The position numbers and the translations under genes were made by a program. The notes beneath the pieces are model-generated. The model was not told where the DNA came from, ran no database searches, and saw only the letters and a program-made list of their open reading frames with translations. DNA of 64,000 nucleotides from Gnetum montanum. Its lineage: Eukaryota; Streptophyta; Gnetopsida; Gnetales; Gnetaceae. Below are positions 13,205-24,480 of this stretch, piece after piece (positions within the stretch are counted from its first letter, which is position 1; each line of letters begins with the position of its first letter). Location of the stretch: assembly GCA_015680685.1 (NCBI GenBank), contig MNCI01005294.1:146416-210415 (forward strand), given 5' to 3'.

Positions 13205-13990
13205 TCTACTATTGAATGAGTAATGAAAGATAGGATTAAGAAGTTCTTAGATGTTAGAATAATATATCTAATTATTTTCTTAGCTAGGATAGCCAATTTA
13301 GTACTAGTTAGGAAAAGGAGTGGAGATATAAAGCTATGTGTTGATTTCAGGAATTTGAATGAAGCTTCAGTTAAAGATATGTATCCACTTTTAAGAATTG
13401 ATGAAATGCTAATAAAAATATTAGGATGTCAATTATATTCATCCCTAGATGATTTTTTAGCTTATAATTTAATAATAGTAGATAATAATGATAGATTTTA
13501 TATCTCATTCATCACAAAATTGGGAACACTTTCATACAAAAGAATGCCCTTTGGCTTATCAAATGCAAGGTCTACTTTTCTACAAGCTATGGATATAGCC
13601 TTTAAAGGACTCATTGGAAAAATTGTGACCATTTATTATGATATTTCATTTTATTCAAAACATTAGTTGGACCATATATTTCACTTGCAACAAATATTTA
13701 GTAGATGTTAGGAATTTGGTATTTCTTTGAATCCCAAAAAGTATATTTTTGAAGTAATATTAGGTAGCCTACTCAGGCATATAGTTTTTCAAAAAGGAAT
13801 AGCTATTGATCAAGCTAAAATAGAAGCTATTGAAGGTATAGAACATTCTACCAATAAGAGGGAAATGGGGTCTTTCTTTAGAAATATTATCTTTGTAAAA
13901 AGGTTTATGCTAGGATTTATAGAAATAACAAAAGTTCTTTCAACAATGTTGGAAAAGGATGTTAATGTATGAAAATCAAAAGAATCAATT
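13205..13990 (+). pseudogene. Element B reverse transcriptase, partly open
   Basis: This is the best preserved part of element B: 147 codons are open at 13223-13666. Visible blocks are RSGDIKLCVDFRNLNEAS (G.iR.CVDFR.LN), CQLYSSLDDFLAYNLIIV (the FSxLDGFSGYNQI block), YKRMPFGLSNARSTFLQAMD (MPFGLxNAPATFQRAMD) and IVTIYYDISFYSKH. The last is the catalytic block, where the usual Y.DDI.VYS has become YYDISFYS, so the second Asp is lost. The thumb follows at 13727-13972 (LNPKKYIFEV). Confidence 0.9.
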
Positions 13991-14049
13991 GAGGCTTTAG
14001 AGCAAATCAAGAGAGCCTATTTAGAAACCATATATATGATGAAATGAAA

Positions 14050-14360
14050 ATTGAAAGAATATTTCTGGTTATACACCTTTTCTTCCATAAACTTGCTAGT
14101 TGCAGTATTGATATAAAAAGATGGAATAGAAGAAAAGCCAATTGAATTTTTTTGGTCTTCAATTAAAAGGAGCTAAAAGAAATTACTTTGTGTTGGAAAA
14201 ATAGGTTTTCATCATGATTAATATCATGGGACATTTTAATTATTATTTGCAAAACATTGTGGTTCATATTATGACTATAAAGCTAGTCGTAAGATAATTC
14301 TTACCATAGAATGAAATTGAACTTAAAAGAGCTAGTTTGATAATAAAGCTTCAATAGTTT
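14050..14360 (+). pseudogene. Element B conventional RNase H, decayed
   Basis: Following the RT connection, the plus strand reads FWLYTFSSINLLVAVLI and EKPIEFF, then a Lys-rich stretch and FAKHCGSYY. These correspond to the YL..S..A..avL, PI.F.S and the late HF..YL blocks of the native gypsy RNase H. Stops and frameshifts are frequent. Its presence shows that the domain at 12385-12700 is additional, not displaced. Confidence 0.65.
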
Positions 14361-14469
14361 AGGTTTACTTTGAAAAAATTTAAGATAGTTAAGAATATGG
14401 GATTAGTTAGAATGATGATAAAATAATCTAGAAAAGAAGCATTACCTCTTCCTAAAATTGCAAATTGGT

Positions 14470-15715
14470 ATGATGACATAATAAGGTTTCTTGTTAAGCA
14501 AGAAATTCTTAAGAATCTATCAAAAAGGAAAGAAAGAGCTTTTATAACCAAGACCAAGAAGTACATTTACACTTAGGAAATTATGTATAAAAAATATTTC
14601 AAAGGTATCTTGTTAGAATATGCATCAAATAAAAAATTGAAGAAATTATGAAGCAATTTCATAATCATGAGGGCTTGTATTATGAATATCCTAGGACCAC
14701 CATGCCACATATATTGAGATATGGATTCTACTGGTCCACTATATTCAAAGATATATAAGATAAAATTTTGACCTACCATATGTGTCAAATTCATGAGCCA
14801 AAACTAAAAGGGGCTAATGCTTCACTAAAACTAGTAATAATAAATAGGCCTTTTCAAAGGTAGGTATTGATTTTATAGGAGATATTACTTCATCTAAACT
14901 AGGACATAGATTTATTTTAATAGTAATTGATTATGTTACTAAGTGACTATAAGCTAAAGTACTAAGAAGAAGTAAATGCTATAACATGATTAAGTTTCTT
15001 GAGAAATACATCATAAATTGATTTGGAATACTAGAATATTTGATTACTGATAATGGTACAACATTCTAGTCAACTATGTTTGTAAGAGGAGCATAAGAAA
15101 AAATTTTCTTTCTCTATTCATCCTCTAATTATTATCCACAAAAAATGGTTTAGCTGAGTTCATTAATAAGAAGCTGACCTCTTATATCAAGCACTTAATT
15201 GATAAAAATATAGAAATATGGCATGACCTTTTGAAAAGTGCCCTTTGTACTAATAGGATTATAATTAAGAGATCTATCAGGACTATATTATTCAGCTTAG
15301 TTTACAAGATTAATGCTCACATCACTAACACAGCTATATCTTCAATAGTAGAATTCATGAAAAATTATAACACACAATCATACAAAGAATGTGATGTGAT
15401 TGCTTTATTATTAAAAAGAAAAAATAAAATTGATGAATCCCAAGATAAGCTCTTACAAAATACATCATTGATGAAAAGATGATTTGATCGTCATGTGAGA
15501 CCAAAGGCATTTAGAGAAGAATACTTGGATTTATTGTAGAGATTCAAGGGGAAATATAAAGCTAAAAAAGTTTTGTCTAGGTGGATTGGGCTACTAATAA
15601 TCAAGCAACAAGTGACCAAAAATACTTTCAAGCTTTCCACATTAGATGGACAAGTGTTAAGTTATCCATTTAATACTCTTCATATAAAGCATTATTTTTG
15701 AAAACTACCCACATT
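14470..15715 (+). pseudogene. Element B integrase, decayed
   Basis: The zinc-binding region is at about 14640-14810 (FHNHEG, later THMVC-like CQIHEPK words). The core shows VGIDFIGDITSSKLG (first Asp, about 14860) and YLITDNGTTF (second Asp, about 15040). At about 15155 NGLAEFINKKLTSYI keeps the third acidic residue in the VE..N..L position. The end of IN is at 15231-15710, finishing with STLDGQVLSYPFNTLHIKHY, which matches the ...STLeGe.l..pvNg..LK.Y block of Tat-type integrases. Confidence 0.85.
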
Positions 15716-15839
15716 AAGTAGCACAAAAAGTATTGATCGAATCTATAAATATGTGCATAGTGTTTTATAAATTATTTTCTTAGGGCTATTTAGGAGGTAG
15801 AATATAAGCTATACAATTCATAAGTACATCATAACTAGA

Positions 15840-16390
15840 CATGGTTGAAAAGTCAAGGTTCGTAGTAAGAAAGAGATTATTAGCAAATCAAAAGTAGGTT
15901 AAAATGAGAGCAAGGCATTTTATTCCATATTTATCTAGATGTTATCCTAATCATATATACAAAGGAAATATTATAGAGCTATCAATTATGGGGCATCATA
16001 TAATTTCCCATTCATAACCTATCTCTCTAACAAATTTTCTACAATTATGAAGGGTAAATATATTTATGGTTGAGAATCTGTGGATTTTTTAGAATGCTTA
16101 GATCATTCATTGATGGAAAAAATTAATAAGGAAATCCTAATTTAAAATTTCAGTTACGAAGATATTCTATTGAATCAACATGAAATAAATATGGAAGAGA
16201 GGCTCAAGATTCCATAAACAAGCAAGATGAAGAAGAAGACCCTACGAAAGATAAAACTTTTGAAGAATCGATGAAAGAACAAGACTAGAATAATAAAGCT
16301 CAAATCACTAGTAAGGACTGAGGTTGAGTATGATGAAGCATTAGAATAAAAAATTTTGAGGAAAGTCATAATTATTGTACAATATCATTC
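15840..16390 (+). pseudogene. Downstream ORF of element B, unknown
   Basis: After integrase a plus-strand frame shows protein-like text with few stops, for example YRAINYGASYNFPFITYLSN (about 15975) followed by a Lys/Glu-rich tail (about 16180-16360). It is not recognised. It may be an extra ORF between IN and the 3' tandem repeats, which is common in Tat-like elements. Codon-type stops again suggest an old coding frame. Confidence 0.35.
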
Positions 16391-16849
16391 AATCTCATTA
16401 GCTTAACTTTAATTTGACTTATTTAAAGCATTCTAGGACTAGATTTTTTTCATCCTTGTATAGCCTTAAGGTACATAATTTTTTTTCCACAAAAATAATT
16501 AACCTTGTACACATTTTATTTGTGTCTATACATAAGCATTGCAAGAAGGAGGTTGTTTTTATTTGGAAAAATTGTTATTGCAATAATATGCCACTTTCGT
16601 GGAACAACCATAAAATTAGAGTATTAGGATTGACTATTTGCACATTGCCATTAAAAAGTTATTGGAAAATTCTAAGCATACTCAAGAACTACATATGATT
16701 TGAAATTTGTCATATCCTAATTTTGTACTAAGAATTCCCTAAGAGTAAATTAATTTCAAATGATTTTTCTATAGAAATATTAAAAATATTTAATTCATTT
16801 CAATTATATTTTATTCACAAAAAAAATTTTTTAGTGGAAAGAAGAACTA

Positions 16850-17982
16850 GTCTATTGATTATTTAAGTTCATGATGTTTTAGCTAGTTTGAGGAGCTAGA
16901 TTTTCAAGCTAAGTCTAACATTGCATGGAAAGTCAAGTTAGCTATCAAGGATGAAACTTAAGCAAGTTTGGCTCAACTTAAGAAAACATCCTTTTCTATT
17001 GGCCAAATTTGTAGAGCTTAAAGGTTATTTTTATCTAAAGAAGGGGCTAGCATTAGAAAAAATAATTAGATTTAGAAGAAGCTTATTCATTTTAGGAAAT
17101 AGGTGCTTGATTTAAGGCTAACTTAATTTTTAAAGTCATTTGAGGTAGTGAAGTGGAACAATACAACCAAAAATAAACTTGTGCATATATCCAAAATCCA
17201 ACTTCATGAACTAATTTCAAACTGGCTCTACCACATAAGATTTTTAAAAATCAAGAAAATCATAGAGATGAGGTAATTGATCCTAAAAAGAGGCTTTAGA
17301 TTGAACCTTCCATATCAACTTCTAAGAAGAGAATCTTCATAGACCCAAATAGAGATTCTACTAAATACTTTTACAAGGAAACTTAAAATTGCTCTTCCAA
17401 GTTACCTTCATTCATATGGTAATATTTGTAGACTTAAAAATGACTCTACTAAAAGCACACTTTTCAGCTCTACCACATAAGTTGTTAAACCTTATTGTAG
17501 ATTCAGAAACAGGTTCTACAAAATAATTTCATGAGCCACATTTTTGTTAGACCACATTAGCTTGTAGAGGAAACTCATAGAAACAAAATTGGATCTAAAG
17601 AATTGTTTTACCTAAGTTAACTTCATAGGATAAGAAAGATCAAAATTAGTTTTGAATATAGATTCTACTTAGCTCATGGACTACTGTGAGATAGGGCTTG
17701 TAAAACATGAAAATACTTCCATGAGAAAAGTAGAAATGATTCTACATGTCACATGATCACTCAAGAAAAAAGCTTGAAGCTAAGCTCTTTGTATAACTAG
17801 AATATGATTCTACCAAAAAGCATGAAAAATCATTCTATTGAGTCAAAACTCTTAGAAAGGAAAGAATTATAGAATTAAAAAGTGATTCTATAAAGAGCTA
17901 CTTTTTGGTACTACTAGGTCAGCATAGGTTCATAGAACCAAAATTTATATCCACAAAATGATTCTACAAGCCATGTCAGTAG
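16850..17982. repeat. Degenerate hairpin tandem repeat, left part (element B 3' region)
   Basis: The stretch is filled with variants of TAGAGCCxAAAATGGTTCTAC and CTCTACCACATAAG words at irregular spacings of roughly 70-100 bp. The same repeat resumes at 23083 right of element C, so C inserted within one array. No ORF persists. In Tat/Ogre elements tandem repeats between IN and the 3' LTR are common, which fits this position. Repeat unit limits cannot be set by eye. Confidence 0.6.
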
Positions 17983-18578
17983 TGAAGGAAGTTTTCTTAT
18001 GGCTTATATCTTTGAAGTTTTTTAAAACACCTTGAAATTCATGCAATAGCTATTCTAACATCTAGGGAAGATGTCTTCTTCTAGATTGGAATGTCTCACA
18101 CACAAAAGTCAAATCAAGGTAGACATCTCTCCACCAAAGGAGACGTCTCTTTAGAGATGTCTACATGTAGATGTCTTTTCCAAATAGGAGATGTCTACTA
18201 TTTCTACAAGACATCTTCTCTAGTTCTTCTACACCTTAGCCAAGATGTCTTCTAAGCTTCTAGGATTTGTTTCTTGAGGCTTCCTTTCATTGATTTACCT
18301 CACTCTTAATCTTAGGAAGTTCTTTATTTTCTTTGTAGTCTTCCTCTTTGTCCTTGCTCCCACTTATGTCCTTGTAGTCTTCACTTTGATATCTGGTTCT
18401 AGAATCTTTATTTATGTCTAGCAAGTCCTTGTGGTTTCCATTTTTAACATCTCTTTGTAGATGTCATTTCTTGGGCTCTCCTTGTGGTCTCCATGATCTT
18501 GTCCTATAAACACAACAACCACACAAACATCCTTGTTTTCCATTTTCATAAAGTTTTTGACATACCAAAAGGTGTATA
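17983..18578 (-). repeat. Element C 3' LTR (U3 part only)
   Basis: It is homologous along its length to 22504-23077, sharing long words such as AGACATCTCTCCACCAAAGG, GTCTTCACTTTGATATCT and TTGACATACCAAAAGG. It is on the minus strand: the LTR start is at the right (ACCTTTTGGTATGTC) and is preceded on that strand by the PPT-like AAAATGGGAGAGAT. The homology ends at the left just past the TATA-like region, so R-U5 seems to be missing. The five bases AGTAG precede 17983 and also follow 23077. Confidence 0.75.
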
Positions 18579-20110
18579 ATCTCTCCCATTTTGGTGATGT
18601 TCAAAACTTAAGAAAATGGGTTACTAGTCTCTAGAAGGCACCTTATCATATATTTTCAATTATTCTTATAACAATTTTCATGTCACATCATAATACTATA
18701 TCGATCATACCAAATCAACCTAACTCTCCCTCTTATTGGAAATCATCAAAAAGGAGAAAAGATAGAATTGCAAACAATCATAAGAAAGACATATGCTATA
18801 GATATAAATAAGATATCTAATGAAGAATAAGCAATTAAAAAGCACACATCACTTAGCATTGAGTATAGGAATAAAGATGTTAAACTAAATAAGTGATGCC
18901 CATTATCTGATCACATAGAAGGATAGAAAAAAATGAGGCAAAACACTTATAGTTGATATCCAAAGATGAAATGTTAGCATTGAAGATCATAAAACCTATC
19001 TCTCAATCAAAAGCACATTACTAATAAATGACCAATACATATAGTTTTATCAAATTATCTCCTCTTTTTAAAAAATATGATAAAGCATAGACATTCTAGG
19101 GCAGGTAAAACATGCATATTCAACTTTTAAGAAAGATATCTTATTATATCAAAAGATCAAACTATAATAACCAATCATCATTTTACCAAAAATTAGAAAC
19201 TAATAGATGACAAACAAGAATATATATATATATATATATTCCTCATTTCTTACAAAAAGAGATCATGAATACTTGTTTTATTTCCAATCCTCCATTGAGC
19301 ATAGATATATCTTACCTAATTCATGTATGGAATAAGAACCATTGATACTTAAAATGATATAGTCAAATGAATAAGCTCATCCTACTCATTTTTAGTTGGG
19401 GATGTTGGATTGAAAATTTTTGTTACAAGAGTGCCTTTTAATAGAAGTCTGAAAAGACTTCTCCTATACTAATGGCCTCTTGGATGATAATCACTAATAA
19501 GGCATAGAATCCCCCTACAAATATGTATATTCTAATGCTTCCTTTGATCCCTCTTCAGATCATCTTGGTCATTTTAAGGTGACTATCAAAGTACTATCCC
19601 TACAAAGCAATGTTAACATCAAGTGTGGAGACTATAGTCTCCAATAAATAGTATTGATAATTTCTCACAAAACATTCCTTCACAAGATTCATGATTCAAG
19701 ATTTTCACCAAATATACCAATTCAAATCCTTAAATATTCCAAAAGAAATGAGCTTTAATATCATAGGGAAGCATAATAAACATTGAAAAGTTCATCACAA
19801 GACTTTTAGCCCATGAATTATATGCAAAGGTTTAAGGTTATTTAATAACAAGATAAGGAACCCAATGATAATATTACAAGTGCCACATCAGAAAGTTTCA
19901 TAAAACCAATATCATCATGGTCATATGTACATAAAAGATACCATAATCAATTATTTTAATAGTACCAAAATTTCATCTTTGATCTAGAGTTAACATCCCA
20001 TAAATAAAGTGAGCATGAATCAAAAATAATTTAGACTTTCCAAATTAAATATTGATATAAAATTTAGCAAGAAATAGATGGAAACTTACCTTGACTTACC
20101 TTAATTTTAA
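18579..20110 (-). other. Non-coding 3' internal part of element C
   Basis: This 1.5-kb AT-rich stretch lies between gag and the 3' LTR of C. No protease, integrase, RT or RNase H words are visible on either strand. It contains an (AT)n microsatellite at about 19219-19240. The lack of pol here is the basis for calling C non-autonomous. Confidence 0.55.
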
Positions 20111-21802
20111 TTGAGAAGAGGAGGACAAATGATGTTGGAGATGAGGTCCTCTATCATGAAGTACCTTCTTACCTTTTGGTTCTTTTTCATTAGATCTTTC
20201 ATATGATGACTCTATTTGTTCATGTTCTTTATGAATGATTCCTTAATCACTTATTATATCATCCATATCTTTGAGGAAATTTTTGATTCTCCACTTCTTT
20301 TCATTTTCAACTACTTTTGTCTACAAAAAATCTTTACTAGGACCTTTTTGATAAGGTTGAGCATCAATCTTATTTTGATTAGCATGAATATAATCAAAGT
20401 TTTGTTTACTATCAAAATTTTCACATATAAATGAAGTAGTTTCCCCATGAATGAGGTTTTCAAACTTGATTATGCTAGACATTGAGCTTGTATCCTCTTG
20501 TAAGAGTTTTTCTAAATTTTCATTTCTAGAATATTTTTCATGAGTCTCTTCTTGAAAATATTTGCAATCCTCTTTTAAAGAGGTTAGTTATTGAATCTCA
20601 TCCTTCATGTTTTAGATTTATTATTTTACTTCAACATGAATTTACTCAAGCTTCATATTCAAGAATTTCTTTACCTTTCTAAGTAAGTAATGCAGAATAA
20701 AAATTTCTTCTCTTAATTCACTATACCTTTCATCGTATTTATAACTTGGTTCAACATCATGTAGTGAGTTTTCATTTGTAAGGGACATGCATATGAGTTG
20801 AGATTCTTTGGTAGAGTAACCTACTTTGAAATTCTTCTGACCATTATCCTAACTTATATAGAAGTTGATCTTTCTTAACTCCTCATCATCTCTATTCTTT
20901 CATTGCCATATGCTATTACTAGGACATTCAAAGGTCACATGGCTTCTTCTATCACATACCCATCATTCTATAAAGGAAAAATCAAAATTAGAATTGAAAA
21001 TGTTTTTACTCATTTCCTTACCTCTTTTTGATTGATGTGCTTCACCCTTTTTGCCTTGAGTCCTTGTAGCCCTATGGAGAAAAAAGCTATCTCCTCTTCA
21101 CTACTCACATCTTACTATGTAGGTTCCTTTTCTTTGGAAACTTATTTTAGAGAAATAGGCTTTTCTTCTATTGCCCCTTCACTTATTAAATTTATTTCAT
21201 AAGCAATGAGAGCACTTTGAAGCTCTTCAAAATTAAGTTTTGAAAAATCCCTAATTTCTTTTGTTGTAGTGACCTTACGTCTAAATTCTAGTTGTAAAGT
21301 TCTAATCATTTTTATATTAACATCACTTTTGGGCAATATTTAGTAGTACCTTTGATGGCCAAAACAAGATCATTTTCTCTAGAAAAGTAATCTTTTATTT
21401 TCTCACCTTTTTTCATTTTGAGCTTATCATACTCACTTTGTAAAACTAACAATTTAGACTATTTAACAATTGATATTCCTTTTTATGTAGCCTCTAAAGT
21501 TTTCCAAATTTCCTTGGCCATTTTATAACTAGATACTCTATAAAATTTTGATTTATTCAAAGAAAAATATAAAAAAAATTTGTTTTTGAATCAAACATAA
21601 ACTTATCTCTTTCTTATTAAGTTAATTTGTTTTGGGGCTTGATGGCTTCTGTTGTGTCATTGACGGATGATATGTAGTCTTTGAGAATGGATTCCCAAAG
21701 TTCAAACTCCACAGAGTCAAAGAAGCCCTAAATCCTCACTTTTCAATAGGTGAAGTTGAATCCATTGAACATGGATGGATTTATATATGAGGTTTCCTCC
21801 AT
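20110..21802 (-). pseudogene. Element C gag (Ty1/copia, UBN2 type)
   Basis: The ATG at 21802-21800 opens a frame beginning MEETSYI. The copia gag core is seen as KMKKGEKIKDYFSRENDLV (about 21400) and, in the open part 21142-21336, IKMIRTLQLEFRRKVTTTKE and NFEELQSALIAYEI. A CCHC zinc knuckle lies at about 20890-20960 (VCDRRSHVTFECPSN). The C-terminal third (about 20110-20650) is Lys/Glu-rich and likely coiled-coil (THEKYSRNENLEKLLQED). It is the clear homologue of the gag at 32005-33700 in element D. A PBS-like TATTATTAGAGC lies about 50 nt upstream. Confidence 0.85.
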
Positions 21803-21851
21803 TGTTTGCTATTGAAGATGATGTACAACTAGTTGAAGAAGCAAGGGTATC

Positions 21852-21868
21852 ATGCTCTAATAATACTT
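21852..21868 (-). other. Element C primer-binding site (tRNA-iMet type)
   Basis: On the minus strand TATTATTAGAGCATG precedes gag; the consensus is TGGTATCAGAGC. The corresponding site in element D is TGTTATTAGAGC at 31952. It places the end of the 5' LTR at about 21870. Confidence 0.6.
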
Positions 21869-21869
21869 A

Positions 21870-23077
21870 AAGATCATAGAACATAGAAGTGGGGGATGAA
21901 TAAGTTTCTCAAATCAAAAGAAAACTTCAACACAAAGCACACACAACTAATTTTAATGTCATTCGCCAACTTGGGCAGTCTACACTTAGAGGTTAGATTG
22001 CTAGCACACCTCTAGACTTTATTTCTCTCAAAATGTGGTTTGGATGGTATCACATCCTATATTTCTCTAAGCTCCACTCTAAAGTGGTTCATTTCCATGA
22101 ATGAACTTAACCTTGATAGGTTCAAACAAGATTAAAATGTGGTTTCTAGGATTCCACAACATTTACAACTAGAGCTTTGCTCTAAAGAGCTATGATGCTA
22201 AACCAACAATCAACCCCGTAGGATCCCAACAAGATCAAGGAAAATGCCTTCACATAAGAAGCAAATCAATCCCATTGGGGCAACAAAAGAGAAATGAAAA
22301 TTACAAGGAAAGGATGTAACAGATTTGCTAGTTCTTGTACTTTGAGGTATAACACAATTGATCACTTAATACAACAACATAGATGATATGACAATGAAGT
22401 ATAATATACAAGAAAACGATATATCAAATTAGATACATAAGTACAACATTCAATGATTGCTTTGATTTTCATAAATCATGTAAAACACTTCATAAAATCA
22501 AAGAAAAAGAAGTCTTCTTATATTCTTGAAGCTTCCAAAAATACCTTACAATTTGTGCAATAGCTATCTAATGATTATGAGAGACTTCTTCTTTAGGATT
22601 GGGACATCACACTACATAGACCTTAAATCAATGTAGACATCTCTCCACCAAAGGAGACATCTCTTGGGAGACATCTACTGTTTTTATAGGACATCTTTTC
22701 TAGTTCTTCTGCACCTTGCCCAAGATGTCTTTTGCTTCGTAGAGACATCTTCTTAGCTTTTGGGCTTTGCTTCTCAAGGCTTCCTTTCATTGATTTGGCT
22801 AATTCCTAATCTTGGGAACTTCTTCATTTTGTTGTAGTCCTCATCTTTATCCTTGCTACCACGTATGTCATTGTAGTCTTCACTTTGATATCTCATTGTA
22901 GAGTCTTAATTTATGTCCAAGAGGTTCTTGTGGTCTTTACTTTTGACATCTCTTTGTAGATGTCATTTCCTGGGCTCTCCTTGTAGTCTCCATCTTCTTT
23001 TCCTATATAAAAAACAACCACACAAACATCCTTGTTCTCCATTTTCCTTAAGGTTTTGACATACCAAAAGGTCAACA
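21870..23077 (-). repeat. Element C 5' LTR
   Basis: The minus-strand LTR starts at 23077 with TGTTGACCTTTTGGTATG and runs to the PBS. Its U3 (22504-23077) matches the left LTR copy and, less closely, the LTR of element D (TTGACCTTTTGGTAT, and a shared TAGCT-TTG...AGAAGACT stretch around the TATA-like box near 22510). U3 carries at least seven copies of the GAGACATCTC-type motif. R-U5 (21870-22503) has no counterpart in the 3' copy. Confidence 0.7.
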
Positions 23078-23082
23078 AGTAG

Positions 23083-24480
23083 AGCATATTGAAATAAGCT
23101 CATCTGAAGGATTAAACTTTAACTTCTAAAGAAAATTCCACTTTTACCTCTAGGAAGTCAACATTGAAAGTGATGCCAAAAGCAAGATCAAGGTATGTAG
23201 TTTTTAGCACTAGAAATAAGCTCATTTATTAGTTCTACCACATTAGCTGATTCATATGACTAGTTTGTGAAGTCAAAATCTAGACCCATAAAAGGTATTG
23301 AAATTGACTCCACCACATCAACATCCATCATGTCATCTTTTTAGTAGAACAGATTCATAGAGCTAAATTATGGCTCTATAACAAACTTATATTTTAGTTC
23401 TACCAAGTTAGCTTCTAAAAAGAACATCACTCAAATATCTTAAATTTGGTTCCATGAGCCAATTTTGCTATGTTGGCCTTAGAACTAGTTTGTAAAGCTA
23501 GAATTCAACCCTATGACAAAAGCTTACAATAATATTTGCATGTTAGCATTTAAATAGAATGACGTCTTAAAAATTAAAAGTAGTTCTACAAGTCAAATTC
23601 GCTTAGTGAAGCACCATCACTACATTAGCTCTTTAATAGAACAAATTTGTAGAGCCCAAAAATAGCTCTACAAACTCAAAAATGACTCTACTAGCTAACA
23701 TTAGCATTGGGGGACCTACAAAAGCTAGGTACAAAGTTTCTTCTCCATGATAGCTCATGTAGAACAAGCTTGTAGACTAAAAAATGGTTCTACAAATAAG
23801 CTCTAAAGTATTTCTATGAGCCTCATTAGTAATCTTCATGTTAGCTCTTTAGTAGAATGAATTATTAGAATCTAAAGGTGGCTCTACAAAATGATTCTAT
23901 AAAGAATGACTAAGAATCCCACTAAGCATTTCTAATTAAATAAAGTTATATTGGGCCCATAAAAAAGGTTACAATCTTGAATTATACACATCTACATTAT
24001 GTTTTTAATCCATCTCAACAAGTAGAGGAAAAGGAATATGATGTAGCATGTAGAGCCAATAACTAGTTCTACAAAGAAAGACAAAGATGGTTCTATGTGT
24101 CATGTCAAAGTCTGCTACATTAAATCCCTTTGTGAAATGAACTTGTAGAGCCTAAAAAATGGTTCTAATAGTAAGGTCCAAAATGGATTTATAGAGTTCT
24201 ATGTCAGCACTAAGAATAGTTCATAAAGATCAAAGTGGATTCTATGATGGCCAAAGAGTACGATATAGCTTGTATAACCAAAATCTAGTTCTATGAAAAA
24301 ATTCAATGACCATTCTTCCATGTTGGCTCTTCTAAAGAACAAATCTATAGCACCAAGAAATGGCTCTATGAACAAGCTCAAAACTTATTTAGCAAGTTTA
24401 CATTTGAATAAGATTTTAACGAAGTAGCTCAATGAAAGCAAACCTCATGGCATGTGTCAAGAACAATGTCAAAAAGCCTA
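23083..24480. repeat. Degenerate hairpin tandem repeat, right part (element B 3' region)
   Basis: Continuation of the array at 16850-17982. Well formed examples include GTAGAGCCCAAAAATAGCTC at about 23650, in which GTAGAGC and the GCTCTAC that follows form a perfect inverted repeat. Others are CTTGTAGACTAAAAAATGGT at about 23779 and CTTGTAGAGCCTAAAAAATG at about 24138. The preceding landmark AGCTCTTTAGTAGAA recurs at about 23333, 23628, 23848 and 24326. No coding frame is conserved. Confidence 0.62.

Larger units (their letters stand above)
17983..23077 (-). mobile_element. Element C: gag-only Ty1/copia retrotransposon
   Basis: This is a 5.1-kb minus-strand unit with LTRs at both ends, an iMet-type PBS and a copia gag, but no pol. 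AGTAG flanks both ends (17978-17982 and 23078-23082), and the same hairpin repeat array lies on both sides. That shows insertion into element B's repeats. The 3' LTR lacks R-U5, so either a deletion or an atypical insertion must be assumed; the AGTAG match could then be chance. It belongs to the same family as element D. Confidence 0.78.

Noticed and set aside
18069-18250. GAGACATCTC repeats as a CRISPR-like array
   Set aside because: Spacing is irregular, both orientations are mixed, units are only about 10 bp, and the context is a plant LTR.
19219-19240. (AT)n stretch as an origin or regulatory site
   Set aside because: It is a plain dinucleotide microsatellite.
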